From positions 310,001 to 374,000 of the forward strand of contig NZ_JYKS01000015.1 in assembly GCF_000935045.1 (NCBI RefSeq): a DNA stretch of 64,000 bases, in the 5' to 3' direction. The notes beneath the pieces were generated by a model. It saw nothing but the letters and a program-made list of their open reading frames with translations. It searched no databases and had not been told where the DNA came from. Positions 19,493 to 26,983 of this stretch are shown here, piece after piece; within the stretch, counting starts at the first letter, position 1; every line of letters begins with the position of its first letter. This DNA is from Pseudomonas sp. 10-1B (GTDB taxonomy: Bacteria > Pseudomonadota > Gammaproteobacteria > Pseudomonadales > Pseudomonadaceae). The position numbers and the translations under genes are program-made.

Positions 19493-19655
19493 CAGCCACC
19501 TGAATGCCGACATGCTGGCGGTATGGGGCCTGTTCAACAGCCGCAAGAACGATGACGGCACGCCCGGTGGCTCGACCTGGCGAGAGGGCTTCAACCAGGT
19601 GGGTGGCAACGGCACCAACGTGTATAGCCAGCTGACCGTCGCCGTACCGTTCTGA
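19491..19655 (+). pseudogene. Outer-membrane beta-barrel C-terminal fragment
   Basis: The 54 codons DSHLNADMLAVWGLFNSRKN to NVYSQLTVAVPF end in a terminal aromatic strand (LTVAVPF) as in outer-membrane barrels recognised by BamA. The family is uncertain; the C-terminal strand and the preceding Gly/Asn-rich loop are all that is left. It begins one base inside the aldehyde dehydrogenase stop, so it is a deletion junction and not an operon. Confidence 0.45.
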
Positions 19656-19717
19656 AACAGCCGATCCGATTTGCCCGCTCCCACCTCGACCGCATAGGCC
19701 TCAAGCCCTGTGCAGTA

Positions 19718-19750
19718 CCTGTGGGAGCTGGCCTGCCGGCGATGAGGCCA
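19718..19750. repeat. REP element, single
   Basis: CCTGTGGGAGCTGGCCTGCC, then GGCGATGAGGCC, is a variant of the P. putida REP palindrome. The bases after it (AGTCCAGGCAATACAA) recur after a REP near 22015, so the repeat unit extends beyond the palindrome. Confidence 0.75.
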
Positions 19751-19907
19751 GTCCAGGCAATACAAAGCAGCCCCAAGGGCACAGACCAAAAACGCACATT
19801 GCAGACAGATCACGCAGCCTTTCACACAACGCAGCAACTTGTAACATTCAGATTCATCTTGCCCCCGGACAGTAGCCAGCCCAACCCATTCACCTGAGGC
19901 CTGATCC

Positions 19908-21821
19908 GTGCTGCAACGTGTACTCTGCTCCCTGTCCCTGCTCACCCTCGCCATTTCCGCCGCCCACGCCGCCGAGGTGCTCGACACCCCGCGCCTGGTG
20001 GGCATCGACAACTTCCGCGACATCGCCGGCACCACCACTGCCTACACCACCCACCACGATGGCGTGATGCGCACCGGGGTGTTCTATCGCTCCAACGCCC
20101 TCACCCCGACCAGCGCCGACCTGGCCATCCTCAATGGCCTGGGCATCAGCGCCGTGTACGACCTGCGCACCCCAAGCGAGATCGCCGGCACGCCCGATAC
20201 CCTGCCGACGGGGGCCAGCTACACCAACATCGACATCATCGGCAGCACCACCTCGGGCTCGAACATCACCGATATTTCGTTCAGCAGCGCAGAACAGGCG
20301 CGAGCGATGATGCAAGAGACCAACCGCGCCTTCGTCAGCGATGCCGGCATGCGTGGCCAATTCGCGGTGCTGTTCAACGAACTGGCCGCCGCCGACGGCG
20401 CCGCGCTGTTCCACTGCACCGCCGGCAAGGACCGCACCGGCTGGACCGCCGCGGTGCTGCTGAGCATTGCCGGGGTGGATGACGCCACCATCATGAACAA
20501 CTACCTGGCCACCAACGACTATACCGCCGCCCGCGTGGCCGCCACCCTGGCGGCGATGCCGACGAGCATGGCCGAAATCTACGCGCCGCTGCTCGGCGTC
20601 GAAGCCAGCTACCTGCAGGCCGGCCTGGATGAAGTCACCGCCGAGTACGGCAGCATGGACAACTACCTCAAGCAAGGCCTGGGGCTGAGCCAGGAAACCC
20701 TTTACGTACTGCGCGGCAAGATGGTCCGCTATGGCACCCTGCCCGGTGAGGCTGGGCTGCTGGGCAATGCCGCCGCCGGCGCACAGCTGCTGCGCCAGTT
20801 GCAGGACTCCTCGCTGTCGGGCAGCTACAGCGCCTACAACTACTACCTGCAATCAGCCATCGATGCCGGCACCCTGGGCGGTGTGGAAACGACCGTGGGT
20901 GGCCAGGTGCATGCGGACGCCGCCAGCTACCTGCTGCGCCAGGGTGCCATGATCGAGCGCGCGGCTTCGCCGTTCGCCGACGGCAGCGACCTCAAGGTCG
21001 GCCAGGCGCGCCTGTGGAGCACGGCGCTGGCCGGTTACCTGGGCACTGACGGCTCAGCCCACGCGGCCAGCAGCAACGAGCACAGCCAGGGGCTGATGCT
21101 CGGCATGACCCAGCGCTTTTCCGAGCAGCTCAGTGCCCACGCCGGTTTTGGCTACAACCGTGGCAATGTCGGCGGTGCCAGTGGCGAGGCCGACACCGAC
21201 CTGACCTTCCTCAGCCTGGGCGCGCGCTTTGCCCCGGGGAGCCTGGAACGGGGGCTGTTCATCGATGCCGATATCAGCGGCGGCTGGCTCGACTACTCCA
21301 GCAAACGCGAGCTTGGTGGCGGCTTGGGGACGGCCAAGGGCGACAGCCACGGCACCCTGGCCGGTGCCAGCCTGGCGCTGGGTTACCGCCTGCCTGCCAA
21401 CGGCCTGGTACTGGAGCCGAGCCTTGGCCTGCGGGTCAGCCATGTCGACCTGAACGGTTTCACCGAGAAAGGCAGCGAACTGGCCTTGCAAGTGGACGAC
21501 CTGAAACAGACCCGCCGCAGTGCAGTGGCCAGCCTCAAGGCATCGTTTGCGCCCATCCCCGTGGGCGACTGGCAACTGATACCGGGCATTGCAGTGAGTT
21601 ATGAGCATGGCCTGGGCGATCACCAGGTCGATAGCCAAGGGCACCTGCTGGGGTTGGATATCGAACAACGCGCGGCATTCGACAACCGCGACCAGTTCAG
21701 CGGCGGGGTGAACCTGATGGCCAACCTGGGTGCGCTGAGTGTCGGCGCCGAAGTGGCGGCGATGGGCGGCGGCGACAGCCATGGTGTGAGTGGCAGCCTC
21801 AAGGCCAGCTACGCGTTCTGA
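19908..21821 (+). CDS. Secreted tyrosine phosphatase fused to an autotransporter-type barrel
   Basis: Residues 1-21 form a signal peptide (LLTLAISAAHA). Residues about 25-290 are a Y_phosphatase3-type domain: NFRDIAGT, YRSNAL, AVYDLRTPSEI, and the P-loop HCTAGKDRTG at 169-178 with nucleophile Cys170 and Arg176. Residues about 355-637 form an autotransporter beta barrel: repeated amphipathic strands (LSAHAGFGYNRG, LFIDADISGGWLDYSSKR, LVLEPSLGLRVSHVDL), ending SLKASYAF. The product would carry a phosphatase on the cell surface or release it, acting on phosphotyrosine or phosphoinositides outside the cell. It is transcribed alone between REP-bearing gaps. The architecture is clear; the substrate is unknown. 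Confidence 0.85.
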   Translation: MLQRVLCSLSLLTLAISAAHAAEVLDTPRLVGIDNFRDIAGTTTAYTTHHDGVMRTGVFYRSNALTPTSADLAILNGLGISAVYDLRTPSEIAGTPDTLPTGASYTNIDIIGSTTSGSNITDISFSSAEQARAMMQETNRAFVSDAGMRGQFAVLFNELAAADGAALFHCTAGKDRTGWTAAVLLSIAGVDDATIMNNYLATNDYTAARVAATLAAMPTSMAEIYAPLLGVEASYLQAGLDEVTAEYGSMDNYLKQGLGLSQETLYVLRGKMVRYGTLPGEAGLLGNAAAGAQLLRQLQDSSLSGSYSAYNYYLQSAIDAGTLGGVETTVGGQVHADAASYLLRQGAMIERAASPFADGSDLKVGQARLWSTALAGYLGTDGSAHAASSNEHSQGLMLGMTQRFSEQLSAHAGFGYNRGNVGGASGEADTDLTFLSLGARFAPGSLERGLFIDADISGGWLDYSSKRELGGGLGTAKGDSHGTLAGASLALGYRLPANGLVLEPSLGLRVSHVDLNGFTEKGSELALQVDDLKQTRRSAVASLKASFAPIPVGDWQLIPGIAVSYEHGLGDHQVDSQGHLLGLDIEQRAAFDNRDQFSGGVNLMANLGALSVGAEVAAMGGGDSHGVSGSLKASYAF

Positions 21822-21825
21822 TTGC

Positions 21826-22185
21826 AGGAACGGGCTTGCTCACCAAGCAGACAGCGGCTTCGCCGGTGTTCGCGGGCAAGCCCTAATACCAGTCAGTTAA
21901 GCGATTGGGGCCGCTTTGCGGCCCATCGCCGGCAAGCCGGGCTCCCACAGGAACAGTGCAGACCCCAAGCTTTTCGTGGTCCCTGTGGGAGCTGGCTTGC
22001 CGGCGATGAGGCCAGTCCAGGCAATACAAGACAGCCGCTCCCACAGGTATGGCGTGAGCCCGAAACCTGCACAGTACCTGTGGGAGATCACCCAGCCCTG
22101 TGGGCTGCGCTGTCGCGAGAACAGAGGGGCATTGTGGGAGCGGGCTTGCCCGCGAACACCGGCAAAGCCGGTGCCAGGCCACGCG
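21826..22185. repeat. REP cluster between convergent genes
   Basis: At least five REP arms in both orientations fill the gap between the phosphatase-autotransporter gene and the araC-type gene: near 21889, 21930-21952, 21985-22010, 22033-22043, 22078-22086, and 22134-22155 (TGTGGGAGCGGGCTTGCCCG). They can fold into stem-loops and may end transcription from both sides. No gene is present. Confidence 0.8.
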
Positions 22186-22187
22186 CC

Positions 22188-23201
22188 CTAACCTCCTCGT
22201 CGTACTTCGGCGGGGCTCACCCCGAACGCCTGCTGGAAATACTGGGCAAACCGCCCCGCATTGCTGAACCCATGCTGCAACGCCACCTCGGCAACCGATG
22301 CCCCCTCCCCGCGCGCCAGCACCTGGCGCGCACTTTCCAGCCGTACCTGGCGCTGATAGCCAACGATCGTGGTGCCGGCAAAGCGGCGAAACCCATCCTG
22401 CAAGGCCCGCAGGCTGACGTTGGCCAGCCCCGCCAGCTCAGTGCCACTGACCAGGCGGGCCGGGTGCTCGCGCAGGTAGGCCATGGCCAGCTTCACATGG
22501 CGCGGTGCCAGTGTCGGCGTGGGGCTACGCAGCGCGTCGCTGTAGTTGTGCGGCCAGGCTTCCAGCACTGCGTCCAAGAGCATTTCCTGCAAGCGCGCCG
22601 GCATCAACACACCGGTGTTGATCAACTGGTCGAACTGCGTACCAGTGGCCATTTCCAGCAACGCGCGTATGCCCTGGAGCGCAGGCGCCACCAGGTCCAC
22701 CACCGGCGCAAAGCACACCGGCCCCGGCAATGGCCGCCCCAGCAGTAGCGACAAGCGTTCGGCAAACAAGCCTCGGCGGATCGACATGCCGCATTGGGCA
22801 TGGTTTTCGGCAAAACGCATTGTGCGGATATCACGCTTGTCGACCGCCAACCCCACCAGGGCACCGCCAATCGACTCGCCACGGTGGTCGAAAATGATCT
22901 TGCCGGCGGTCGGTAGCACGAAGGTGATCTCATCCTGTGGCGTGGGCAGGCTGATGGTGAAGTCGCCGCCATACTGCATTCGCCGCACGCTCATGCCTTC
23001 GAAGCGCCCATACACGCCACCGATGCTGATGCCCTGGGCCAACGGCGGCATGTCGGCATACAGGCTGCCGAACATCTGCGCGAACAATGCGCCGAAGTCA
23101 TCGCTGCACATGTCGCTGGAACGAAGGATGAAGGGCTTGCGGGTCATGCCGGAATGCACCGTGGCGCTCACCTGTACGAAGAGGGCCCCGGATGCTGGCA
23201 T
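22188..23201 (-). CDS. AraC-family transcriptional regulator
   Basis: The C-terminal 100 residues hold the two AraC helix-turn-helix motifs: GTELAGLANVSLRALQDGFR, then FAGTTIVGYQRQVRLESARQ and VAEVALQHGFSNAGRFAQYF. The N-terminal 200 residues resemble the cupin-like ligand/dimerisation part of the OruR/ArgR-like AraC_binding_2 group (GGDFTISLPTPQDEITFVLP). The start is uncertain: ATG 23201 and the ATG at 23147 (MTRKPFIL) both lack a clear ribosome site, and the latter gives the more usual length of 319. Its target is unknown; neither neighbour is an obvious regulon member. Confidence 0.85.
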   Translation of the reverse strand: MPASGALFVQVSATVHSGMTRKPFILRSSDMCSDDFGALFAQMFGSLYADMPPLAQGISIGGVYGRFEGMSVRRMQYGGDFTISLPTPQDEITFVLPTAGKIIFDHRGESIGGALVGLAVDKRDIRTMRFAENHAQCGMSIRRGLFAERLSLLLGRPLPGPVCFAPVVDLVAPALQGIRALLEMATGTQFDQLINTGVLMPARLQEMLLDAVLEAWPHNYSDALRSPTPTLAPRHVKLAMAYLREHPARLVSGTELAGLANVSLRALQDGFRRFAGTTIVGYQRQVRLESARQVLARGEGASVAEVALQHGFSNAGRFAQYFQQAFGVSPAEVRRGG

Positions 23202-23235
23202 GCCCGCATGACAACCGCGTTAAACCACGCTCAGC

Positions 23236-23610
23236 TCACAGCCAGCGCACCAGCGCGAAACCGGCGAAAGTCATTAGCAGCGAGCCCAGCACATGCGCTG
23301 ACACCGTGGCCATGGCCCAGCCATAACGGCCATGCATCAGCATCGATACAACCTCGGCGGAGAACGTCGAAAAGGTAGTGAGCCCACCACAGAAACCGGT
23401 GGTGAGCAGCAGGCGCCAGGCTGGGTCGAGGTTGGGCCAGCGGATGAAAAAAGCCATGGCCCCGCCGATGATGAAACCGCCAACCAGGTTCACCAGCAAG
23501 GTACCGAAGGGCATGCCCGGAAACAGCGAATTCAGGCGCAGGCCAAGCAACCAGCGCAATACGCAGCCAGCGCTGCCACCAACGACCACGGAGAAAAGAG
23601 ACAAGTACAT
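23236..23610 (-). CDS. crcB: Fluoride exporter CrcB (Fluc channel)
   Basis: This is a small four-helix membrane protein of 124 residues with CrcB signatures: GGSAGCVLRWLLG, PFGTLLVNLVGGFIIG and the TTGFCGGLTTFSTFS break that forms the fluoride track. It exports F- as an antiparallel dimer in the inner membrane. The start ATG 23610 is preceded by GTGGAG seven bases upstream; the in-frame TTG five codons earlier overlaps that site and is unlikely. A fluoride riboswitch precedes it at 23737-23691, so its expression is induced by fluoride. Confidence 0.93.
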   Translation of the reverse strand: MYLSLFSVVVGGSAGCVLRWLLGLRLNSLFPGMPFGTLLVNLVGGFIIGGAMAFFIRWPNLDPAWRLLLTTGFCGGLTTFSTFSAEVVSMLMHGRYGWAMATVSAHVLGSLLMTFAGFALVRWL

Positions 23611-23662
23611 CGGCAAACTCCACAAGGTAAACGAGAACCCTGTGGGTGGACGGCGGGCAATA

Positions 23663-23696
23663 GCCTACGCGCCCTGTTACAGGGTTGTGCGTAGGC
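23663..23696 (-). terminator. Hairpin competing with the fluoride aptamer (expression platform)
   Basis: GCCTACGC and GCGTAGGC form a perfect 8-bp stem (23696-23689 with 23670-23663 on the minus strand), enclosing a nested CCCTG-TTA-CAGGG stem on the plus strand. The upstream arm includes the CCTAC at the 3' end of the aptamer, so folding of this hairpin and of the full aptamer should exclude each other. No T-tract follows, so control of elongation may be Rho-linked or act otherwise. Confidence 0.6.
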
Positions 23697-23737
23697 ATCA
23701 TCAGCCCGGGGGCGGTTCGAGGAGGAATGCCATCTCC
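23691..23737 (-). promoter_or_regulatory. Fluoride riboswitch (crcB motif) aptamer
   Basis: On the minus strand the leader reads GGAGATGGCATTCCTCC, then AACCGCC, then GGGCTGATGATGCCTAC. These match the conserved blocks of the crcB RNA: GG-GAUGG, U-CC-CC, AACCGCC, GCUGAUG-N3-CCUxC. It lies about 80 bases before crcB. Only 12 bases separate it from the stop of the last T6SS gene, so its promoter must lie inside that gene or crcB is partly read through from it. Confidence 0.88.
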
Positions 23738-23749
23738 TGAAGGCGGATG

Positions 23750-24901
23750 CTACGAGGCTACGGGCGAGCTGGCAATACCTTCCAGCTCGGCGCATGCACC
23801 TGCCTCGGGCACCAGGCGAATATCGACCCGGCGGTTTTCCGCGCGCCCGGCCTGCGTCTCGTTGCTGGTCAGCGGCTGGCTGGCGGCATGGCCTTGTACG
23901 GCAAAACAACTGTCCGGCAGGTCTCCCATGGCTTGCATCCAGTCGCGTACTGCCGCAGCGCGTGCGCGGGACAACGCCAGGTTGCTGCTGACATCACCAC
24001 TGGTATCGGCGTGACCAGCGATAACGATCAACCAACCCGGTTTGGCCTTGATGCCAACCAGTGCGTTGACCAACAACTTTGTCGAGCCTGGCCTGAACTC
24101 AGCGCTGCCAGCTTCGAACACACTCAAGCTATCGAGCTGGACCGGCGCCACCGGCGGAGTGTGGCGGGACTGCTCGGCCATCCACCGCTGCCAGACGAAC
24201 CCGACCACCAATACGATCCCCATGGCCAGTATGAGTGACCAGCACAAAACCTTTCGGCGCTTGGGCTGGGGTTCGACGATAAAGGTATAGGCGTTGTGAA
24301 GTGAAGGAAGCGCAGCCGCAGGTGCCACAAAGGCAGGCTCTGCCACACCCATCCACGGCTGCTGCGGCAAGCTTGGCATGCCAGGCGTCGCCATATGCTG
24401 CAACACACGTTGCACATGGCTGCGCAGTGTCTGCAGCGTACCCAGCGGAACCGGAACCAGGCGCAGTAATTGATGCTCCAGCCGCCCTAAATCGGTTGCC
24501 AGGCCTTGCAGCGCTGGCAGGTTGGCCGAGTTCCACTGCGCTGCCCGGAGCAAGGACTGCAGTTGTGCAAATAGCCCACTGAGCAGCTCCAGGCGTACCG
24601 CCACCTGGGCAGGCCACAAACGCGGCCACTGATCGAGCAGTGCTACTATCAGCGCCAGCCCTTCACTCATGCCAGCCAAGCCGATACTGCAGCTACGCGC
24701 CATGACCAAGGCCACAGCCGTTTGCAACTCCACCCCGTTCAGTTCGAACAGCCGCAGGCACAAGCGTTCGACCCGGCCCCAGTCCACATCAGGGCACGCC
24801 GGATGGTTCAGCTTTGCCAACTCCTGGCGCAGTGCCCTGTACTCATCGAAGCCCTGCGGGTCACCCCCCAGGCGAACGCGCATTTCAAACACCGCTGTCA
24901 T
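23750..24901 (-). CDS. T6SS protein: TssA/ImpA-like N-domain, membrane helix, OmpA domain
   Basis: The first 110 residues resemble the ImpA_N domain of TssA/VasL proteins (GGDPQGFDEYRALRQELAKL, then DWGRVERLCLRLFELNGVEL). A membrane helix follows (VLCWSLILAMGIVLVVGFVW), then a periplasmic OmpA/MotB domain (PGWLIVIAGHADTSG, LALSRARAAAVRDWM, NRRVDIRLVP) that binds peptidoglycan. It probably anchors the secretion apparatus to the cell wall. I use ATG 24901, which has AAGGAGGG four bases upstream; ATG 24928, overlapping the tssE stop by four bases, is the alternative. It is the last gene of the T6SS cluster. Its OmpA domain is closely related to that of the gene at 47416-49149. Confidence 0.8.
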   Translation of the reverse strand: MTAVFEMRVRLGGDPQGFDEYRALRQELAKLNHPACPDVDWGRVERLCLRLFELNGVELQTAVALVMARSCSIGLAGMSEGLALIVALLDQWPRLWPAQVAVRLELLSGLFAQLQSLLRAAQWNSANLPALQGLATDLGRLEHQLLRLVPVPLGTLQTLRSHVQRVLQHMATPGMPSLPQQPWMGVAEPAFVAPAAALPSLHNAYTFIVEPQPKRRKVLCWSLILAMGIVLVVGFVWQRWMAEQSRHTPPVAPVQLDSLSVFEAGSAEFRPGSTKLLVNALVGIKAKPGWLIVIAGHADTSGDVSSNLALSRARAAAVRDWMQAMGDLPDSCFAVQGHAASQPLTSNETQAGRAENRRVDIRLVPEAGACAELEGIASSPVAS

Positions 24902-24924
24902 CAGCCCTCCTTGCATATTGGTAT

Positions 24925-25365
24925 TCACGGCTTGGGCAACAATCCCTGCCGTTTCAGGTGACGAATCACCACTCGGCCCTCTGGGGCCAATGTGGTACCG
25001 AAGCTTACGTGCCTGCCGTCTGCGAGCTGCACGTTCATGGCGTACTCGAGATGGCCAGGCAGAGACTGGGGCAACAACTCGATGTCGATTGCGGCTACCC
25101 GGGGTTCGTATTTGAGCAAGGTACTGAGCAGGGTGCCCTTCAGGGAATGCGCCGATGCAGGGAGCCCTTGCAGGACCGTGCCCATGTCGGGCAGGCCGTA
25201 GTCCGGCAGATGCGCCAGCGCCCCAGCGCGGCTGTTGAGAATACGCTGGAGGTTGTCCAGCACCGACAAGGTGTGCTGGTCTTGCTCCGACACACTGTGC
25301 AATTCCAGTTCACCGTTGAAGTTCTGCAGAAGTATTTCGTAGAGCGATGGGTTCAGCTCAGGCAT
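24925..25365 (-). CDS. tssE: T6SS baseplate protein TssE (gp25-like)
   Basis: This 146-residue protein has the gp25/TssE layout: an N-terminal arm, then VLDNLQRILNSRAGALAHLP, DYGLPDM, and SLKGTLLSTLLKYEPRVAAI with the E-P-R motif that clamps the wedge. The C-terminal strand (VSFGTTLAPEGRVVIRHL) is complete. TssE joins TssF and TssG in the baseplate wedge from which the sheath is assembled. It sits three bases downstream of tssJ and overlaps the start region of the OmpA-fusion gene, within one operon. Confidence 0.92.
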   Translation of the reverse strand: MPELNPSLYEILLQNFNGELELHSVSEQDQHTLSVLDNLQRILNSRAGALAHLPDYGLPDMGTVLQGLPASAHSLKGTLLSTLLKYEPRVAAIDIELLPQSLPGHLEYAMNVQLADGRHVSFGTTLAPEGRVVIRHLKRQGLLPKP

Positions 25366-25368
25366 GGT

Positions 25369-25905
25369 CTATTCCCGTCCCTGCACACGCAGCGTCAGAC
25401 GGTTGTCATCGAGCGCTACCAGGCGCGGCGTGTCAGGGTCCAGCTCATTGCGGCTCAGGATCAACCGCCAGCTGCCTGCCTGGTTGTCGGGTGCATGGAA
25501 CAAAGCCACCACCGCCACGAATGCCGCGTCCTTTTCCAGCGGCATGCTCAACTGCGCGCCCTCGCCGGGTTTGATGACCAGGGCCCGCTCGCTCAGCAGG
25601 TCGCCACGAAATGTTCGGTCGCCGCGCTCCAGCAACTCGTCATAGGTGATCCTCTCCAGCGCCGTGCTATCGCGCAGTTGATAAACCCGTACCAGGGTCG
25701 CGATCGACAAGCCGCCCATATGCACCTGGTCGGTGTTCATCGCCGCCCGGCCGTCGAAATCCAGGTGCAGCGTTTTCACCTGCTTGTAGAAAATAGCGTC
25801 GCTGGCCGATGCCACGCTGTCAGCCGCGGCCTGCATCATCCCGCAACCACTTAGCGCAGATACCAGCGCGAACACGCTGAAGAGGTTAAATGCGATACGC
25901 CACAT
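25369..25905 (-). CDS. tssJ: T6SS outer-membrane lipoprotein TssJ
   Basis: This is a 178-residue lipoprotein with signal peptide and lipobox LSGC (Cys21). The body has a transthyretin-like beta pattern (VKTLHLDFDGRAAMN, LSIATLVRVYQL, FVAVVALFHAPDN) as in VasD/TssJ. It is anchored in the outer membrane and caps the TssL-TssM membrane complex. The start overlaps the end of tssG by 20 bases, implying coupled translation. Confidence 0.92.
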   Translation of the reverse strand: MWRIAFNLFSVFALVSALSGCGMMQAAADSVASASDAIFYKQVKTLHLDFDGRAAMNTDQVHMGGLSIATLVRVYQLRDSTALERITYDELLERGDRTFRGDLLSERALVIKPGEGAQLSMPLEKDAAFVAVVALFHAPDNQAGSWRLILSRNELDPDTPRLVALDDNRLTLRVQGRE

Positions 25906-26983
25906 GCTGTACTTCCCGATTGTGAGGGTTGATGAGCAGGCCTCGATAGCGGCCCAGGTTCAGGGTGATTTCTGCGTGCTCCCCGGACGTCCGGGCTGCT
26001 TGCTTCAGGTTCAGGACAGCAGTCAAGCCGAGTAGCGCTGTGCTGCCACCCAGCACCGGAGCCGACAGAATGTGCAGGGGCAGCGACAGTTGCAGCCTGG
26101 CAGTGCAGCGCCAGCCCAGGTACACCTCCAGCAGCACCAGCAGATCAGCGTGCAGATGGCCACCCGGCAGCCAGGCATGGGCTTCGTCCGGGTCAGTGGT
26201 CAGCAATGTCAGGTGCAACTGGCTGTTGGCGTCCTGGCCGACCGTCCCCAATGGCGTACCTTGGGCCAGGCTCACGGGGTGACTCGCTGACAGGCTGGCG
26301 GGCTGCTTGAGCACCACCTTTCTCGGCCAGTGCCCGTGGACCTTGGCCTGCGTATTCGGCGCAAGCAGCTTGACCAGTGCCGCGATGCCCTCGGCGTTGC
26401 GCGTCGGCAGGCGCATCACGCTGAGCAATGCCAGAAAACGCGATATCGGCGTTGCAATCCGCTCGGCAGTACCAGGTATGCCGAGCCCGACCAGCCCCAA
26501 CAGGCATTGCGATGTTGCATCGCGACCGCCCGCCTCGTAGGTTGCCGGGTAGGAGTACTTGCGCCAGATCCGGTAGAACTGGGTGAACAGTCGGTGGTTG
26601 AAGATATCCAGAAAAGCCTCGACCGCCTCATGCCCCTCTCGACGCTGAGCGATGTCGTCCAGGTAGCCGGTGGGCAGCGGTGAGTCGACACCGTACAAGC
26701 CCAGCAAACGGGTGCGCACCGTCGCAGGCCCTTGTGGGTGCGCCGGGTCGATCTCGATGGCCCTCACTTCGCCCGCCGGGAACCCCATCCCCGGGTCCGG
26801 CCGGAAACGCACAGGGTCGTCACTCGGGTGGGCCGTGCTGCCCAATAACGCACGGCCCGGCAGGGCTTGCTCCAGGACCTGACATAGGCGATAGAGGTTG
26901 GCCTTGGCGACCTGCCCTTGCAGTACCTGCAGTAGGCTATCGGTGTTCAGCCGGGAATCCGTTGGCTGTGGTTCTCGCTCCAT
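25886..26983 (-). CDS. tssG: T6SS baseplate protein TssG
   Basis: The TssG hallmarks are present: NLYRLCQVLEQALPGRALLG, then VRFRPDPGMGFPAGEV, GLYGVDSPLPTGYLDDI, and the C-terminal strand pair LGRYRGLLINPH. The 365-residue length is usual. Start ATG 26983 is preceded by GGGAGG eight bases upstream; the longer frame to 27031 lies deep in tssF and lacks a site. It overlaps the end of tssF by 37 bases. TssG binds two TssF copies to make the baseplate wedge core. Confidence 0.92.
   Translation of the reverse strand: MEREPQPTDSRLNTDSLLQVLQGQVAKANLYRLCQVLEQALPGRALLGSTAHPSDDPVRFRPDPGMGFPAGEVRAIEIDPAHPQGPATVRTRLLGLYGVDSPLPTGYLDDIAQRREGHEAVEAFLDIFNHRLFTQFYRIWRKYSYPATYEAGGRDATSQCLLGLVGLGIPGTAERIATPISRFLALLSVMRLPTRNAEGIAALVKLLAPNTQAKVHGHWPRKVVLKQPASLSASHPVSLAQGTPLGTVGQDANSQLHLTLLTTDPDEAHAWLPGGHLHADLLVLLEVYLGWRCTARLQLSLPLHILSAPVLGGSTALLGLTAVLNLKQAARTSGEHAEITLNLGRYRGLLINPHNREVQHVAYRI

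Noticed and set aside
19010..20038. 342-codon minus-strand frame as an intact membrane protein
   Set aside because: Only its last 80 codons resemble a permease; the rest is antisense to other relics and to the autotransporter gene start.
19908..20852. 320-codon minus-strand frame over the phosphatase-autotransporter gene
   Set aside because: Gly/Ala/Gln/His-rich shadow of a gene with an intact phosphatase P-loop.
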